From Ruminococcaceae bacterium BL-6 (lineage in GTDB: Bacteria > Bacillota > Clostridia > Oscillospirales > Acutalibacteraceae): a stretch of DNA of 64,000 bases. Positions 53,957 to 61,888 of the stretch are shown here, in pieces. How positions within the stretch are numbered: position 1 is the first letter of the stretch; each line of letters starts with the position of its first letter. The translations under genes and the position numbers were made by a program. The notes under the pieces were generated by a model, which worked only from the letters and a program-made list of their open reading frames with translations, ran no database searches and was not told the DNA's origin. Location: NCBI GenBank assembly GCA_902810075.1, contig LR778135.1:2232001-2296000 (forward strand). The letters run 5' to 3'.

Positions 53957-54159
53957 TTATTATGATCCTCTTTCTGTGGTTTATAGTATAACTTCATATG
54001 ACAATATGTACCGTTTGGCGCACTAATAATATCTGGACAAAAACAATGAACTTGTTTTCCATAAGTTTCAATGAAATAGGGACAAAAGTAATTGTTCTTC
54101 TTAAACTCTTTTTTAATCTTATGTACTACTGATTGATTTGAATTCTTTGCAATTTTCAA
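53953..54159 (-). CDS. FTR catalytic-chain-like protein lacking the redox cysteine pair
   Basis: A 68-aa protein resembling the catalytic subunit of ferredoxin-thioredoxin reductase as found in phages. The family has three motifs CPC, CxC and CHC. Four cysteines bind a 4Fe-4S cluster, while the last Cys of the first and third motifs form the redox disulfide. Here they read CPY, CFC and CHM (about residues 26-28, 39-41 and 53-55). Thus all four cluster ligands remain, but both redox cysteines are replaced by Tyr and Met. It would bind a cluster but not reduce thioredoxin. The TTG at 54159 (AAAGGTG, 6 nt upstream) is preferred over a GTG inside the ribosome site. Between nrdG and dut. Confidence 0.6.
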   Translation of the reverse strand: MKIAKNSNQSVVHKIKKEFKKNNYFCPYFIETYGKQVHCFCPDIISAPNGTYCHMKLYYKPQKEDHNN

Positions 54160-54175
54160 AGTTTGCACCTTTCTT

Positions 54176-54664
54176 TTAACACTTATATAATATAATTTTA
54201 TGATTTGCTAAAGATTTCTGAATATCAATGATTCTTTGGTTTGATGAACCACGAAATTTTAATGTTCTATCTTTTAACGAGTCTATAAACTGACCATCTA
54301 CCAATATATCAATATATTTTAGAATTTCTTCATTTTTTATTTCCTCATAAGAAAAGCCTGTGTACATCCAAATATCTTTTTCTGGACATTCTTGTTTTAC
54401 CCGTTGTAAAAACGGAATTAGTTCTTTAGCTGAGTACAATGGATCACCGCCACTTAATGTAATCCCGTCAACCAATTGATCTGTTTTTATATAATTAATC
54501 AAATAATCTTGCATTGATTTGTCAAATGATTTTCCGTAATGGAAATTAAAAAGTCTTTTATTTTGGCAATTATAACAATTATGTTTACAACCGCTGATAA
54601 AAATTACAGTTCTAATCCCATCTCCATCATTTAAGCTTTCATGGATAATTCCAGCAATATTCAA
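54176..54664 (-). CDS. nrdG: Anaerobic ribonucleotide reductase activase
   Basis: Radical SAM enzyme that installs the glycyl radical on NrdD. CxxxCxxC cluster motif at residues 26-33 (CKHNCYNC), then TLSGGDPL. Length 162 aa. Start TTG overlapping the nrdD stop (TTGA). GGTGAG is 5 nt upstream. Confidence 0.95.
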   Translation of the reverse strand: MNIAGIIHESLNDGDGIRTVIFISGCKHNCYNCQNKRLFNFHYGKSFDKSMQDYLINYIKTDQLVDGITLSGGDPLYSAKELIPFLQRVKQECPEKDIWMYTGFSYEEIKNEEILKYIDILVDGQFIDSLKDRTLKFRGSSNQRIIDIQKSLANHKIILYKC

Positions 54665-56880
54665 GTATTCTCACCGCCAAAATCCACTGTCTTATTGTGT
54701 TTTACTCTATCGTCAACTTCTTGTTGTTTACCTTTGTTAAAATGAGATACGTCAGTTGAAAGATATCCTGTTACCCTTCTTAATCTCTCAATATTTTCAC
54801 TATTGCACCTTGGGCATTTTTCTGGAATGTTTCCCTGAAAACCACAATTATTGCATGTGTCAATAGGGAAGTTAATAGCTAAGTATGGAATATTTAATGA
54901 CATGGCATAATCAATTAGCTTTTCTACACCTTTAGGATTATTCTCAAGACCACTATCAATCTCAAGATAGGTAATACAACCGCCTGTTTCATAAAAGGTA
55001 AATGGAGCTTCGAGATTTAACTTTTCATTCATACTTACCTTTTCCCATACGGGTACGTGTGAAGAATTTGTAGTGTATTTTTTATCTGTTACAAACGGGA
55101 TAGAGCCATATTCTTTTCGTAGATTCGTTGCTATAGTTTCACAACTTCCCTCGGCTGGAGTAGCATATGTTGAAAAGTTTAGATTATATTTTTCGGATGA
55201 TTCTTTTGCAAAATCATAAATATGCTTAATTACTGACAAGGCAAAATTATAAACTTTCTTATCATGCACAAAATTCTTTCCAAACAATGCCTGACACATT
55301 TCAGATAGACCAATAAATCCAATAGCTAAAGTACCGTGTTTTACAGCATTGTAAACATTATCTTTGCACTTGCCCGTATCAGCCATTGTACCATTGTTAT
55401 ACATAAATGGGGCAGACTTTGGAGATTGTTTTACAATGTAAGTAAATCTATTTAAGAGAGATTCACGTGTTACATCAAGTAATTTATCAAATGCTTTCCA
55501 GAATCCGTCAAGATCAGGTTCTTTTCGTTTGCCAAGACAAATCCCATATTCGATTCCAAGTTTAGGAAGAATCATTGTTGTAGGACAAATATTACCCCTG
55601 CCAACTTGTTTATAACCCATACCAAAACGATCATATCCTAATTGAGTGCGACATCCCATGGTAGCCTTTCTTGTATCTGGATCGTTTGGATCTTCGTGAT
55701 GCTGTGTAAAATCACAATTAACCCAATTAGGATAAATACGTTTACTCATAGATTTAATTGCTAGAAGTTTTAAGTCATAATTTGGAGTACCGGGTTTGTC
55801 ATTAATACCTTTCTTGTATTGAAAAATGCTAATTGGGAAAATGCTTGTTCTATGAAATTTCCCAATACCATCAATAGATGCTTCAAGAATCCATTTAGAA
55901 ACTAATCTTCCTTCTGGAGTAGTATCACAACCAAAATTAATGCTCGTAAATGGAACCTGCGATCCTGCTCTACTTTCAAGAGTATTTAGATTATGATATA
56001 ACGCTTGTGCCCCCTGTTTACCTTCTTTATTTAGCATATCATAAGCATATTGATAAGAATTTGGATAGTGTATTTTAAGGTCATTATTGTCAATTTCGAT
56101 TTTGTTTTCATTAATAATTTCGTTAATATCGGGATTATCAAATTTCCCTATATATTTCAAAGCATCTTTAAAATGTTTTTTAAACGAAATTTTTACGTAT
56201 GGAGCAATATCTGTATCTATATGTGCTGAAGCTACTCCGCCAAATTGTACTTGGCTTTGGCATTGAAAAATAACAGCTACAAGTTGAAATGCTGTAGATA
56301 CAGAATTAGCTCCTCTAACATCGCCGTTACGAGTAGAAAATCCATTCTTTAGTAATTTAGCTACATCAGCAAACAAACAATTTGCTTCACCAATAGCGTA
56401 TTTATTTAAATCATGGATGTAAATCCAATGTTCATTATAAGCTTTTCTAACTCTATCGGTAAAAAGTTTATCAATTGCATAAGACTTGTGGATCATCTCT
56501 GCAATTCTTTCTTCTTTTCCGCTGAAAGAATATTGGTCTATGTTTGCATTATCATTTGTGATATTTTCACAATTTAATATTTTATCAGCATCTTTATAAA
56601 TAGCCTTATCCTGTTCACGTATTCTTGTACGTTCATTACGGTAAGTAATGTATTCTTTGGCGACATCTTTTCGGCTTGTTGTCATAAGTTTATTTTCAAC
56701 CAAATCCTGAATTTCTTCTACTGAAAGATCCTTATTAGTCTTTTCTATTGAGTCAGCTATTTTATTTGCAATAGTAAGATTAACGCCTCCAGTAGTTCTT
56801 TCCATTGCCTTTTTAATAGCTTCTACAATTTTAGTTTTATCAAAATTTACGATACGCCCATCACGCTTAGTTACTTTCAT
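54661..56880 (-). CDS. nrdD: Anaerobic ribonucleoside-triphosphate reductase
   Basis: Converts NTPs to dNTPs without oxygen by a glycyl radical. An N-terminal ATP-cone (KVTKRDGRIVNFDKTKI) regulates activity. A C-terminal four-cysteine zinc site (CNNCG...CPRC) precedes the glycyl-radical loop RRVTGYLS with Gly at about 705. Length 739 aa. Its ATG overlaps the preceding small gene (ATGA). Suits a phage replicating in an anaerobic host. Confidence 0.96.
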   Translation of the reverse strand: MKVTKRDGRIVNFDKTKIVEAIKKAMERTTGGVNLTIANKIADSIEKTNKDLSVEEIQDLVENKLMTTSRKDVAKEYITYRNERTRIREQDKAIYKDADKILNCENITNDNANIDQYSFSGKEERIAEMIHKSYAIDKLFTDRVRKAYNEHWIYIHDLNKYAIGEANCLFADVAKLLKNGFSTRNGDVRGANSVSTAFQLVAVIFQCQSQVQFGGVASAHIDTDIAPYVKISFKKHFKDALKYIGKFDNPDINEIINENKIEIDNNDLKIHYPNSYQYAYDMLNKEGKQGAQALYHNLNTLESRAGSQVPFTSINFGCDTTPEGRLVSKWILEASIDGIGKFHRTSIFPISIFQYKKGINDKPGTPNYDLKLLAIKSMSKRIYPNWVNCDFTQHHEDPNDPDTRKATMGCRTQLGYDRFGMGYKQVGRGNICPTTMILPKLGIEYGICLGKRKEPDLDGFWKAFDKLLDVTRESLLNRFTYIVKQSPKSAPFMYNNGTMADTGKCKDNVYNAVKHGTLAIGFIGLSEMCQALFGKNFVHDKKVYNFALSVIKHIYDFAKESSEKYNLNFSTYATPAEGSCETIATNLRKEYGSIPFVTDKKYTTNSSHVPVWEKVSMNEKLNLEAPFTFYETGGCITYLEIDSGLENNPKGVEKLIDYAMSLNIPYLAINFPIDTCNNCGFQGNIPEKCPRCNSENIERLRRVTGYLSTDVSHFNKGKQQEVDDRVKHNKTVDFGGENT

Positions 56881-57122
56881 CTGTTTCTACCATTCCTCCT
56901 ACGATTAATTCGCCTAACTTTTTCCATTACTTTGGTTTTCATCTGATCCCTATAAGACTGAATTTCGGTACTCAATTGATTTATTTTTTGTACAAGCGAA
57001 TTTACTTCTTCATTATAATTCTCGAATACTTCTTGATCTATATATTCCTTGTACTGATATCCACAAACAAATCCTATAATAAATCCTATAATTAAGAATG
57101 TAAATATTTCATAAAAGTTGAT
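56877..57122 (-). CDS. Small membrane-anchored coiled-coil protein, start unclear
   Basis: An 81-codon frame ending TGA that overlaps the nrdD ATG. It encodes one membrane helix (FTFLIIGFIIGFVCGY) and a charged coiled coil ending in a basic tail. No ATG, GTG or TTG precedes the helix. The nearest candidate is ATC at 57122 with AAAGGG 9 nt upstream. Alternatively a one-base loss in the A-run after ATG at 57112 broke a start reading MKIFTF. Function unknown. Confidence 0.45.
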   Translation of the reverse strand: MNFYEIFTFLIIGFIIGFVCGYQYKEYIDQEVFENYNEEVNSLVQKINQLSTEIQSYRDQMKTKVMEKVRRINRRRNGRNR

Positions 57123-57137
57123 TTAACTCATTCCCTT

Positions 57138-57731
57138 TCAGTTCACCAAGTCCCAAACTCCCTGTTTCGCTTTTAATATCCTCATGATTTCGTTGTATAT
57201 ATCATTCCAATCATTACACCGTACTATTCCGTTAAACGAGGTATTAAAAGACTTATTCCAGTAATACGATAATAAAATTTTTTGATATAATCCACCTACT
57301 AAATTTGTAGGATTATCATCAACTAAACAATCAAAATTTAACAATTGCTTACATTTATAATTGTTGCTATCAATTAAAATTACATTTTGAATGAAGGGAT
57401 ATTCTCGTCGAATAAAATCTGACTTTGATTTCATAACATCTGGATGTGATATAGATATTACATAAACTTCGATATCTGTATTATCACATAATCGCTTAAT
57501 ATACTGTTGGCTATCTGTTAATGGTTGAACATGCTTATATAAAACAGGCCAGTTCCAAAGACCTGCGGCTAATTTACTATACTGTTTTGGTAACACTTTT
57601 GTTGTATCATATTCCGTTAGTTGATTTACTGTAAAATGTTCTCCAGTATAATAATTAAGTAAATCTATATAACTTGTGGCTGTGTTACAAAGCACGTTAT
57701 CCAAGTCAATTCCAACTTTTAACTTATCTAT
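57138..57731 (-). CDS. HAD-type 5'(3')-deoxyribonucleotidase-like protein
   Basis: Predicted phosphatase of nucleoside monophosphates, HAD superfamily (NT5C type). The nucleophile motif GIDLDNVL (Asp9) is present only if translation begins upstream of the TTG at 57704. The best-placed codon is ATA at 57731, overlapping the previous stop (ATAG), with GGAG 10 nt upstream. Later blocks: VYVISISHPD and DCLVDDNPTN (metal-binding aspartates). Length 197 aa. It sits among genes that make dNTPs, so it may trim dNMP pools. Confidence 0.72.
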   Translation of the reverse strand: MDKLKVGIDLDNVLCNTATSYIDLLNYYTGEHFTVNQLTEYDTTKVLPKQYSKLAAGLWNWPVLYKHVQPLTDSQQYIKRLCDNTDIEVYVISISHPDVMKSKSDFIRREYPFIQNVILIDSNNYKCKQLLNFDCLVDDNPTNLVGGLYQKILLSYYWNKSFNTSFNGIVRCNDWNDIYNEIMRILKAKQGVWDLVN

Positions 57732-58282
57732 GTAATATCATCTCCTTCACATGATTGTATATAGTTCCATATTTGTTTTACGCATTTATTCAAATCATCA
57801 TTTTTAATTACTACATCAGCTAATTCTTTTGCATTTTTAAATTCTATAGAATCGTCTAAAAGTCTTTGATTAATTTGTTTCCAACTGTCACCTCTTAGCA
57901 TCATCCTGTTTTTTCTGACATCTTCTGGAACAGATAAATAGATAACCTTTAGTTTGACGTTTCCACAATAATTTTCTTTGCCCCAACGGACTCCGGATGC
58001 GTTTACAATGTATAAACTATATTCTTTTGCCTGTTCCTCTGTTGCGCCATAATCAAAACCAGAATAATGATCATAACAAAATAGATCGTTTTTAATTAAA
58101 TCAAATCCTGCTTGATTTGTAAAAATATGGCTGTTTATATCATTTGGATCGTTTATTCTGCGCGGTCTTGTAGTATAACTAGGAATTTTTGCAAGACCAT
58201 ATCGTTTATGTAATTCGTTTGAAACTACATCTTTTCCAGATCCACTAGGAGCCAATAGACAATAAAGATATTTAGTTTTAAT
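57728..58282 (-). CDS. Guanylate-kinase-like NMP/dNMP kinase
   Basis: P-loop nucleotide kinase of 184 aa. Walker A APSGSGKD near residues 11-18, then SYTTRPRR, the guanylate-kinase base-binding block. TTG (58297) and ATG (58291) lie upstream, but the ATG abuts the GGAG and the TTG has no site. ATT at 58282 is spaced 9 nt from GGAG and overlaps the previous stop (ATTAA). The substrate (dTMP, dGMP or other) cannot be told. Confidence 0.75.
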   Translation of the reverse strand: MKTKYLYCLLAPSGSGKDVVSNELHKRYGLAKIPSYTTRPRRINDPNDINSHIFTNQAGFDLIKNDLFCYDHYSGFDYGATEEQAKEYSLYIVNASGVRWGKENYCGNVKLKVIYLSVPEDVRKNRMMLRGDSWKQINQRLLDDSIEFKNAKELADVVIKNDDLNKCVKQIWNYIQSCEGDDIT

Positions 58283-58847
58283 TGGTATCATCTCCAATAA
58301 TCAAAGCATGTGCTTTTGGTAAAGTTCCAATCCATCTACAAAATTCAGGCCATTCAGGAAGTGAATGATCGTGACGTTGAAAATAGACTGTTTTCAAACA
58401 TCTATAATTAGTAGTTAATCTTGCTGTTAGTTCAAATCCTGATGGATTACTATAAAGTAATTTAAGATAATCTTTTTTGTCGTGACTTTGATTATATCTG
58501 CTTTTAAGTTCATTCATAATATCAATTATTCTTTTATCTACATATTGATTATATTGTTTAGATAGGTCAAATTTAGAAATGCGATGCATCGTAGACTGAC
58601 TTGTGACAAATTCCATGAACCTATAGCGTTCCAATTCTACCCACATCTTATTACTGCAAGTCAAATCAAAGGCGACACGAACACCAGTAAGAAATTGATC
58701 TTCTCCAGAACCTTTAGGTGTTTGAGCAAGTTTTACTACTGTTGAAGTAATGTCTGAATTACAGTTATCAGTATCTACAGACATTGAATATTTGCTTGCT
58801 TTAATACTCTCATTTAAATCATAAATTTTTACGTTTTCTATTTTCAC
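58278..58847 (-). CDS. ThyX-like phage protein
   Basis: A 189-aa protein with the block ERYRFMEFVTSQSTMHR, resembling but not matching the ThyX motif RHRxxSxxxxSxRY. An FAD-dependent thymidylate synthase role would fit the neighbouring dUTPase and kinase, but the motif divergence leaves the activity open. Start GTG with GGAAAG 8 nt upstream, overlapping the previous gene (GTGA). Confidence 0.5.
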   Translation of the reverse strand: MKIENVKIYDLNESIKASKYSMSVDTDNCNSDITSTVVKLAQTPKGSGEDQFLTGVRVAFDLTCSNKMWVELERYRFMEFVTSQSTMHRISKFDLSKQYNQYVDKRIIDIMNELKSRYNQSHDKKDYLKLLYSNPSGFELTARLTTNYRCLKTVYFQRHDHSLPEWPEFCRWIGTLPKAHALIIGDDTN

Positions 58848-59035
58848 TTAATCATCTTTCCAATCGACTTTAAATATTTAGTCTTATCTTTCGCTTGTAT
58901 GTAAGCCTGAACTTCTTCAGGCATTAGTTGAACACTTCCATTAAATTTGCATTTACTTTCATATTCGGCTAACATTCTATGTTCGTCTGCTAAGCTCAAC
59001 TGGTGTCTCATACGCTCATGTGCAGTCACTGACAT
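58844..59035 (-). CDS. Small hypothetical protein
   Basis: Sixty-three aa, charged, mostly helical (LSLADEHRMLAEYESKCK), not recognised. The ATG has GGAAGTG close upstream. Overlaps the ThyX-like gene by 4 nt and lies 3 nt after the wall-hydrolase gene. Confidence 0.6.
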   Translation of the reverse strand: MSVTAHERMRHQLSLADEHRMLAEYESKCKFNGSVQLMPEEVQAYIQAKDKTKYLKSIGKMIK

Positions 59036-59038
59036 CGA

Positions 59039-59620
59039 TCACTTCCTTATGCTATAGTTGAAATACATCGTTCCATATTTAGTTTTAAATTGCTTATAAA
59101 TTCCGTCCCCTAGGTCACGAAATTCTGACTGATATAAAATATTACTCGGGCACACTCTGTTTCCTTCTAAGATATATTTCGCGTTCTTTTCACAGCGTTG
59201 AACTATTTCTTTATTTGCACCCGGAGGAATTTTGACTCCGTTTTTCCACATGTTACCATATTGATATTTTGCAGTTAAAACGGCATGAATAGAATTAGAA
59301 AAGTCTGGATGGGCAACACGGTTAATTACTACATTTGCAACCATTCTTTGCATTTCATCAGAACATTCTTCTCCTCTGGCTTCTTGATAAATGACAGCCG
59401 TAAGATAATACAAATCTTTTTGAGAATATTTAGGCTTTTCTTTTTTAACAGTGGTTGGAGCTTTAGTTAATTGAACTTTTCTCTTTTCCAATTCAACAGG
59501 CATTCTTGCCACGGCATGAATTGGTGTAGTTGTTCTGACTACTTTATTATACTTATTAGTACTATTGCCTAAAAATAAAAACGTTAAAATCATCAGACAC
59601 AACAGACCAATTTTTTGCAA
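59039..59620 (-). CDS. SleB-type cell-wall hydrolase
   Basis: Predicted peptidoglycan-cleaving enzyme (Hydrolase_2/SleB fold). Residues about 3-20 are a signal or anchor helix (KIGLLCLMILTFLFLGN). The catalytic domain begins YYLTAVIYQEARGE with the conserved glutamate and continues VANVVINRVAHPDF. Length 193 aa. The TTG at 59620 is spaced 9 nt from AAGGATGTGATC; a GTG 18 nt earlier lies at the site's edge. It could be the element's lysin or act in entry/release. Confidence 0.8.
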   Translation of the reverse strand: MQKIGLLCLMILTFLFLGNSTNKYNKVVRTTTPIHAVARMPVELEKRKVQLTKAPTTVKKEKPKYSQKDLYYLTAVIYQEARGEECSDEMQRMVANVVINRVAHPDFSNSIHAVLTAKYQYGNMWKNGVKIPPGANKEIVQRCEKNAKYILEGNRVCPSNILYQSEFRDLGDGIYKQFKTKYGTMYFNYSIRK

Positions 59621-59634
59621 TAGATCACATCCTT

Positions 59635-59838
59635 TCACATTTTAGTATCGACATATTCATTTAATTTTAACGGATCTTGCGATTGTTTTATTTTAGTTGT
59701 ATCACCCTTTTCATTGATTGAATACAAAAAGTATGTTGATCTCATACGATCTGACGTTATAGCAAACCTTGGAATATGATTTTCATCTGAAATAGTAACC
59801 CATAAAATTTCATTCTTTTTTATCTTGATTTTCATCAT
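59635..59838 (-). CDS. Hypothetical protein
   Basis: Sixty-seven aa, basic N-terminus (MMKIKIKKNEILWVTI), not recognised. Overlaps the gene upstream by 29 nt and the frame of the hydrolase start by a few bases. Ribosome site weak. Confidence 0.5.
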   Translation of the reverse strand: MMKIKIKKNEILWVTISDENHIPRFAITSDRMRSTYFLYSINEKGDTTKIKQSQDPLKLNEYVDTKM

Positions 59839-60082
59839 ATTTACGCTTTACATAGGTAATAAATCCTGTTATATCTATAGATTTTTCATCAATATTCTTA
59901 TATGTTAATTCGGTATCTACTACCTCTATTTTATTGAAATTGTCATTATTTAATTTTTCGATTAAATAAATATTTCCAAAATAAAGTCCTCCGCTTCTAT
60001 GTTCAATGTTTGCGACATATCCTGCGACTTTTGTTTTATTATAATCACTAATCACCACCGGTGAATGTATAAGTAAATCCAT
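59810..60082 (-). CDS. Hypothetical protein
   Basis: Ninety aa, not recognised. Predicted beta-rich first half (GLYFGNIYLIEKL) and a charged C-terminus. No clear ribosome site at the ATG. A promoter-like sequence lies 20-50 nt upstream. Confidence 0.5.
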   Translation of the reverse strand: MDLLIHSPVVISDYNKTKVAGYVANIEHRSGGLYFGNIYLIEKLNNDNFNKIEVVDTELTYKNIDEKSIDITGFITYVKRKYDENQDKKE

Positions 60083-60103
60083 AATTGAATCTGAATTATT
60101 GGT

Positions 60104-60132
60104 AATATTCTGACTGATAGAGTATTTGTCAA
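60104..60132 (-). promoter_or_regulatory. Possible promoter within the element
   Basis: Minus strand: TTGACA (60127-60132), 17 nt, AATATT (60104-60109). Good -35, weak -10. Confidence 0.4.
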
Positions 60133-60156
60133 ATATTAAAACATGTCTAAAAATCT

Positions 60157-60420
60157 TTATACAATCACCTTCTTAATTGGAATTTTAAATGTAGAAACCC
60201 ATTTATCATAACAGCTTTCACAAATATGAAAACTATCTTCTTCTCCTTCTTTATTACTTAAATATCCCCACAATTTATTAATTTCAAGGTATTCGTCGAA
60301 TATGGGTTCTCCAATTAAATTCTTATTTTCTTTTCCTATTGGCCTACCACAGCAATTACAAATTATATTATCTACAATAGACTTTTCCTGAATTACTTTT
60401 TCCTTGTGAGACTTAATCAT
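60157..60420 (-). CDS. Hypothetical zinc-ribbon-like protein
   Basis: Eighty-seven aa with paired cysteines CNCCGRP and ICESCYDKW that could bind one zinc. Not otherwise recognised. Start ATG at 60420 with AAAGG 9 nt upstream; an ATG 9 nt earlier overlaps the ribosome site. Confidence 0.65.
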   Translation of the reverse strand: MIKSHKEKVIQEKSIVDNIICNCCGRPIGKENKNLIGEPIFDEYLEINKLWGYLSNKEGEEDSFHICESCYDKWVSTFKIPIKKVIV

Positions 60421-60461
60421 ATTTACCATCCTTTCTTTGTTATAATTCTAATAATTAACTG

Positions 60462-60490
60462 TTTAGATCATCTCCAATCTGTGGTATAAT
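60462..60490 (+). promoter_or_regulatory. Promoter of the MazF-like gene
   Basis: TTTAGA (60462-60467), 17 nt, TATAAT (60485-60490), 33 nt before the ATG. Confidence 0.7.
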
Positions 60491-60522
60491 AGAATAAAAA
60501 TTAATGTGAAGGAGAAATGTTT

Positions 60523-61176
60523 ATGTCTACCATCGGTTCAATCACAAACCTTTCGGATGCTATCGATCATGGTTATGATGACAGAGAAATTAAACGTGGA
60601 GAAATCTATTATGTTGATTTGGAAGGTGTCGATTATATTTCATCTCACGTATCTATTGGAAAAATAAGGCCATGCTTAATTTTCAGTAACGATATGGGAA
60701 ATGCCAAAAGCGATATAGTAGTGATAGCGCTAATAACATCTGCTGAAAAACGGAACTATAAGTTTCAATATAAATTTCAGATCAACGGGAGAAATTCAAT
60801 AGTAATGTGTGAGCAATTGCTTTCTTGCGATCAATGGAGATTAAAAGATAAACTCGGTGAGTTAACTCATGAACAAATGAAAGAAGCAGAAAAGGCTTTG
60901 TTATATGAATTAGGGTTAACTAAGCTTTCTCTTGAAAATGTAGTTGATTTTGATATTATAAGTTTAGTAACAAAGAAAACCAGAACAGAAGAAACTACTT
61001 ATTTTGAAGCAAAAATTGAATACGAAGGCAATCACGTTCAAACTGTGAATATTACTCTTGATAGACTTAAAGCTTTCGACTCGAAAATTAATAAGGATAT
61101 GGAGTTTACCGAGATCAAGAAAAAACTTGATAGCTGTCGTGGATTACATTGGCTTGTATCAAATAATGAAATCTAA
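60523..61176 (+). CDS. MazF/PemK-like protein with C-terminal extension
   Basis: The only plus-strand protein gene of the element here. Residues about 22-130 match the PemK/MazF endoribonuclease fold: REIKRGEIYYVDLEG, GKIRPCLIFSNDMGN, then VVIALITSAEK. About 85 further residues, absent from ordinary MazF toxins, show no recognised domain. There is no antitoxin gene beside it. Length 217 aa. Start at the second ATG (60523), with GGAG 8 nt upstream; the first ATG is too close to the site. Confidence 0.78.
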   Translation: MSTIGSITNLSDAIDHGYDDREIKRGEIYYVDLEGVDYISSHVSIGKIRPCLIFSNDMGNAKSDIVVIALITSAEKRNYKFQYKFQINGRNSIVMCEQLLSCDQWRLKDKLGELTHEQMKEAEKALLYELGLTKLSLENVVDFDIISLVTKKTRTEETTYFEAKIEYEGNHVQTVNITLDRLKAFDSKINKDMEFTEIKKKLDSCRGLHWLVSNNEI

Positions 61177-61187
61177 ATATATTATAA

Positions 61188-61361
61188 TTAGCTATTATTT
61201 TTTACAGCTAGCATGGCAAAAACAACAACAATTCCAAAACCAATAGATTGAATTCCAAAGCCAATACTACTAATCGGTTCATTAAAAACAATCATTAAAA
61301 TTCCGCAAATAATAAGTATAATTCCAAGAATCATTTCAAATGTTTCAAATACTTTTTTCAT
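61188..61361 (-). CDS. Small two-helix membrane protein
   Basis: Fifty-seven aa. Two hydrophobic helices (MILGIILIICGILMIVF and GFGIVVVFAMLAV) separated by a short glycine/serine loop, ending NNS. AAAGGA lies 8 nt before the ATG. The size and topology would suit a holin-like protein, but nothing else supports that. Converges with the MazF-like gene. Confidence 0.72.
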   Translation of the reverse strand: MKKVFETFEMILGIILIICGILMIVFNEPISSIGFGIQSIGFGIVVVFAMLAVKNNS

Positions 61362-61393
61362 GAATTATATCCTTTCTAAATTAAACAACTGTT

Positions 61394-61888
61394 TTATTTA
61401 AACTCTTCTTCATGATCTTCAATAACCCTATAATATTCGCTTGCTTTAATTTCTGTCATACCTTCTGGTGTTTCAAAATCATGTTCTATTTCAAAACAGC
61501 AGTAAACTACATTATCAATCATAAATAGGTTGCTTCTCGTGTGACCGTAAGTATTCTTAAAACAAGAAGGAACATAAGGTATTTCTAAAATTTTAATATT
61601 ATTGTTTTTAACTGTTTGAATCCATGCTTTTGCAATTTTAGAATTTTTCTTAAATCTTCTAAGCCCATTACCAATATCATTCATTAGCATTTTCGAATAG
61701 TTTACAAGGTCTTTATCTGTTGGTATAATATAAAAAGCATTATTGTCACATGAGTATTTATGGGTTTCAATTCCACGATCTTCCATAAACTTCTTTGCGA
61801 ATATATTAACTTCTTTCATATTCTGCAAACAATTCATATAGTCTTTTCTAAGTAGATTTTGATCTGTTACAATAAAATATTTTTCCAT
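61394..61888 (-). CDS. Hypothetical protein
   Basis: One hundred sixty-four aa, not recognised. Starts MEKYFIVTDQNLLRKDY; the C-terminus is acidic. GGAGGG lies 6 nt before the ATG, which overlaps the previous stop (TAATG). Confidence 0.65.
   Translation of the reverse strand: MEKYFIVTDQNLLRKDYMNCLQNMKEVNIFAKKFMEDRGIETHKYSCDNNAFYIIPTDKDLVNYSKMLMNDIGNGLRRFKKNSKIAKAWIQTVKNNNIKILEIPYVPSCFKNTYGHTRSNLFMIDNVVYCCFEIEHDFETPEGMTEIKASEYYRVIEDHEEEFK

Noticed and set aside
57704-57704. TTG at 57704 as the HAD gene start
   Set aside because: It removes the catalytic aspartate of GIDLDNVL and has no ribosome site.
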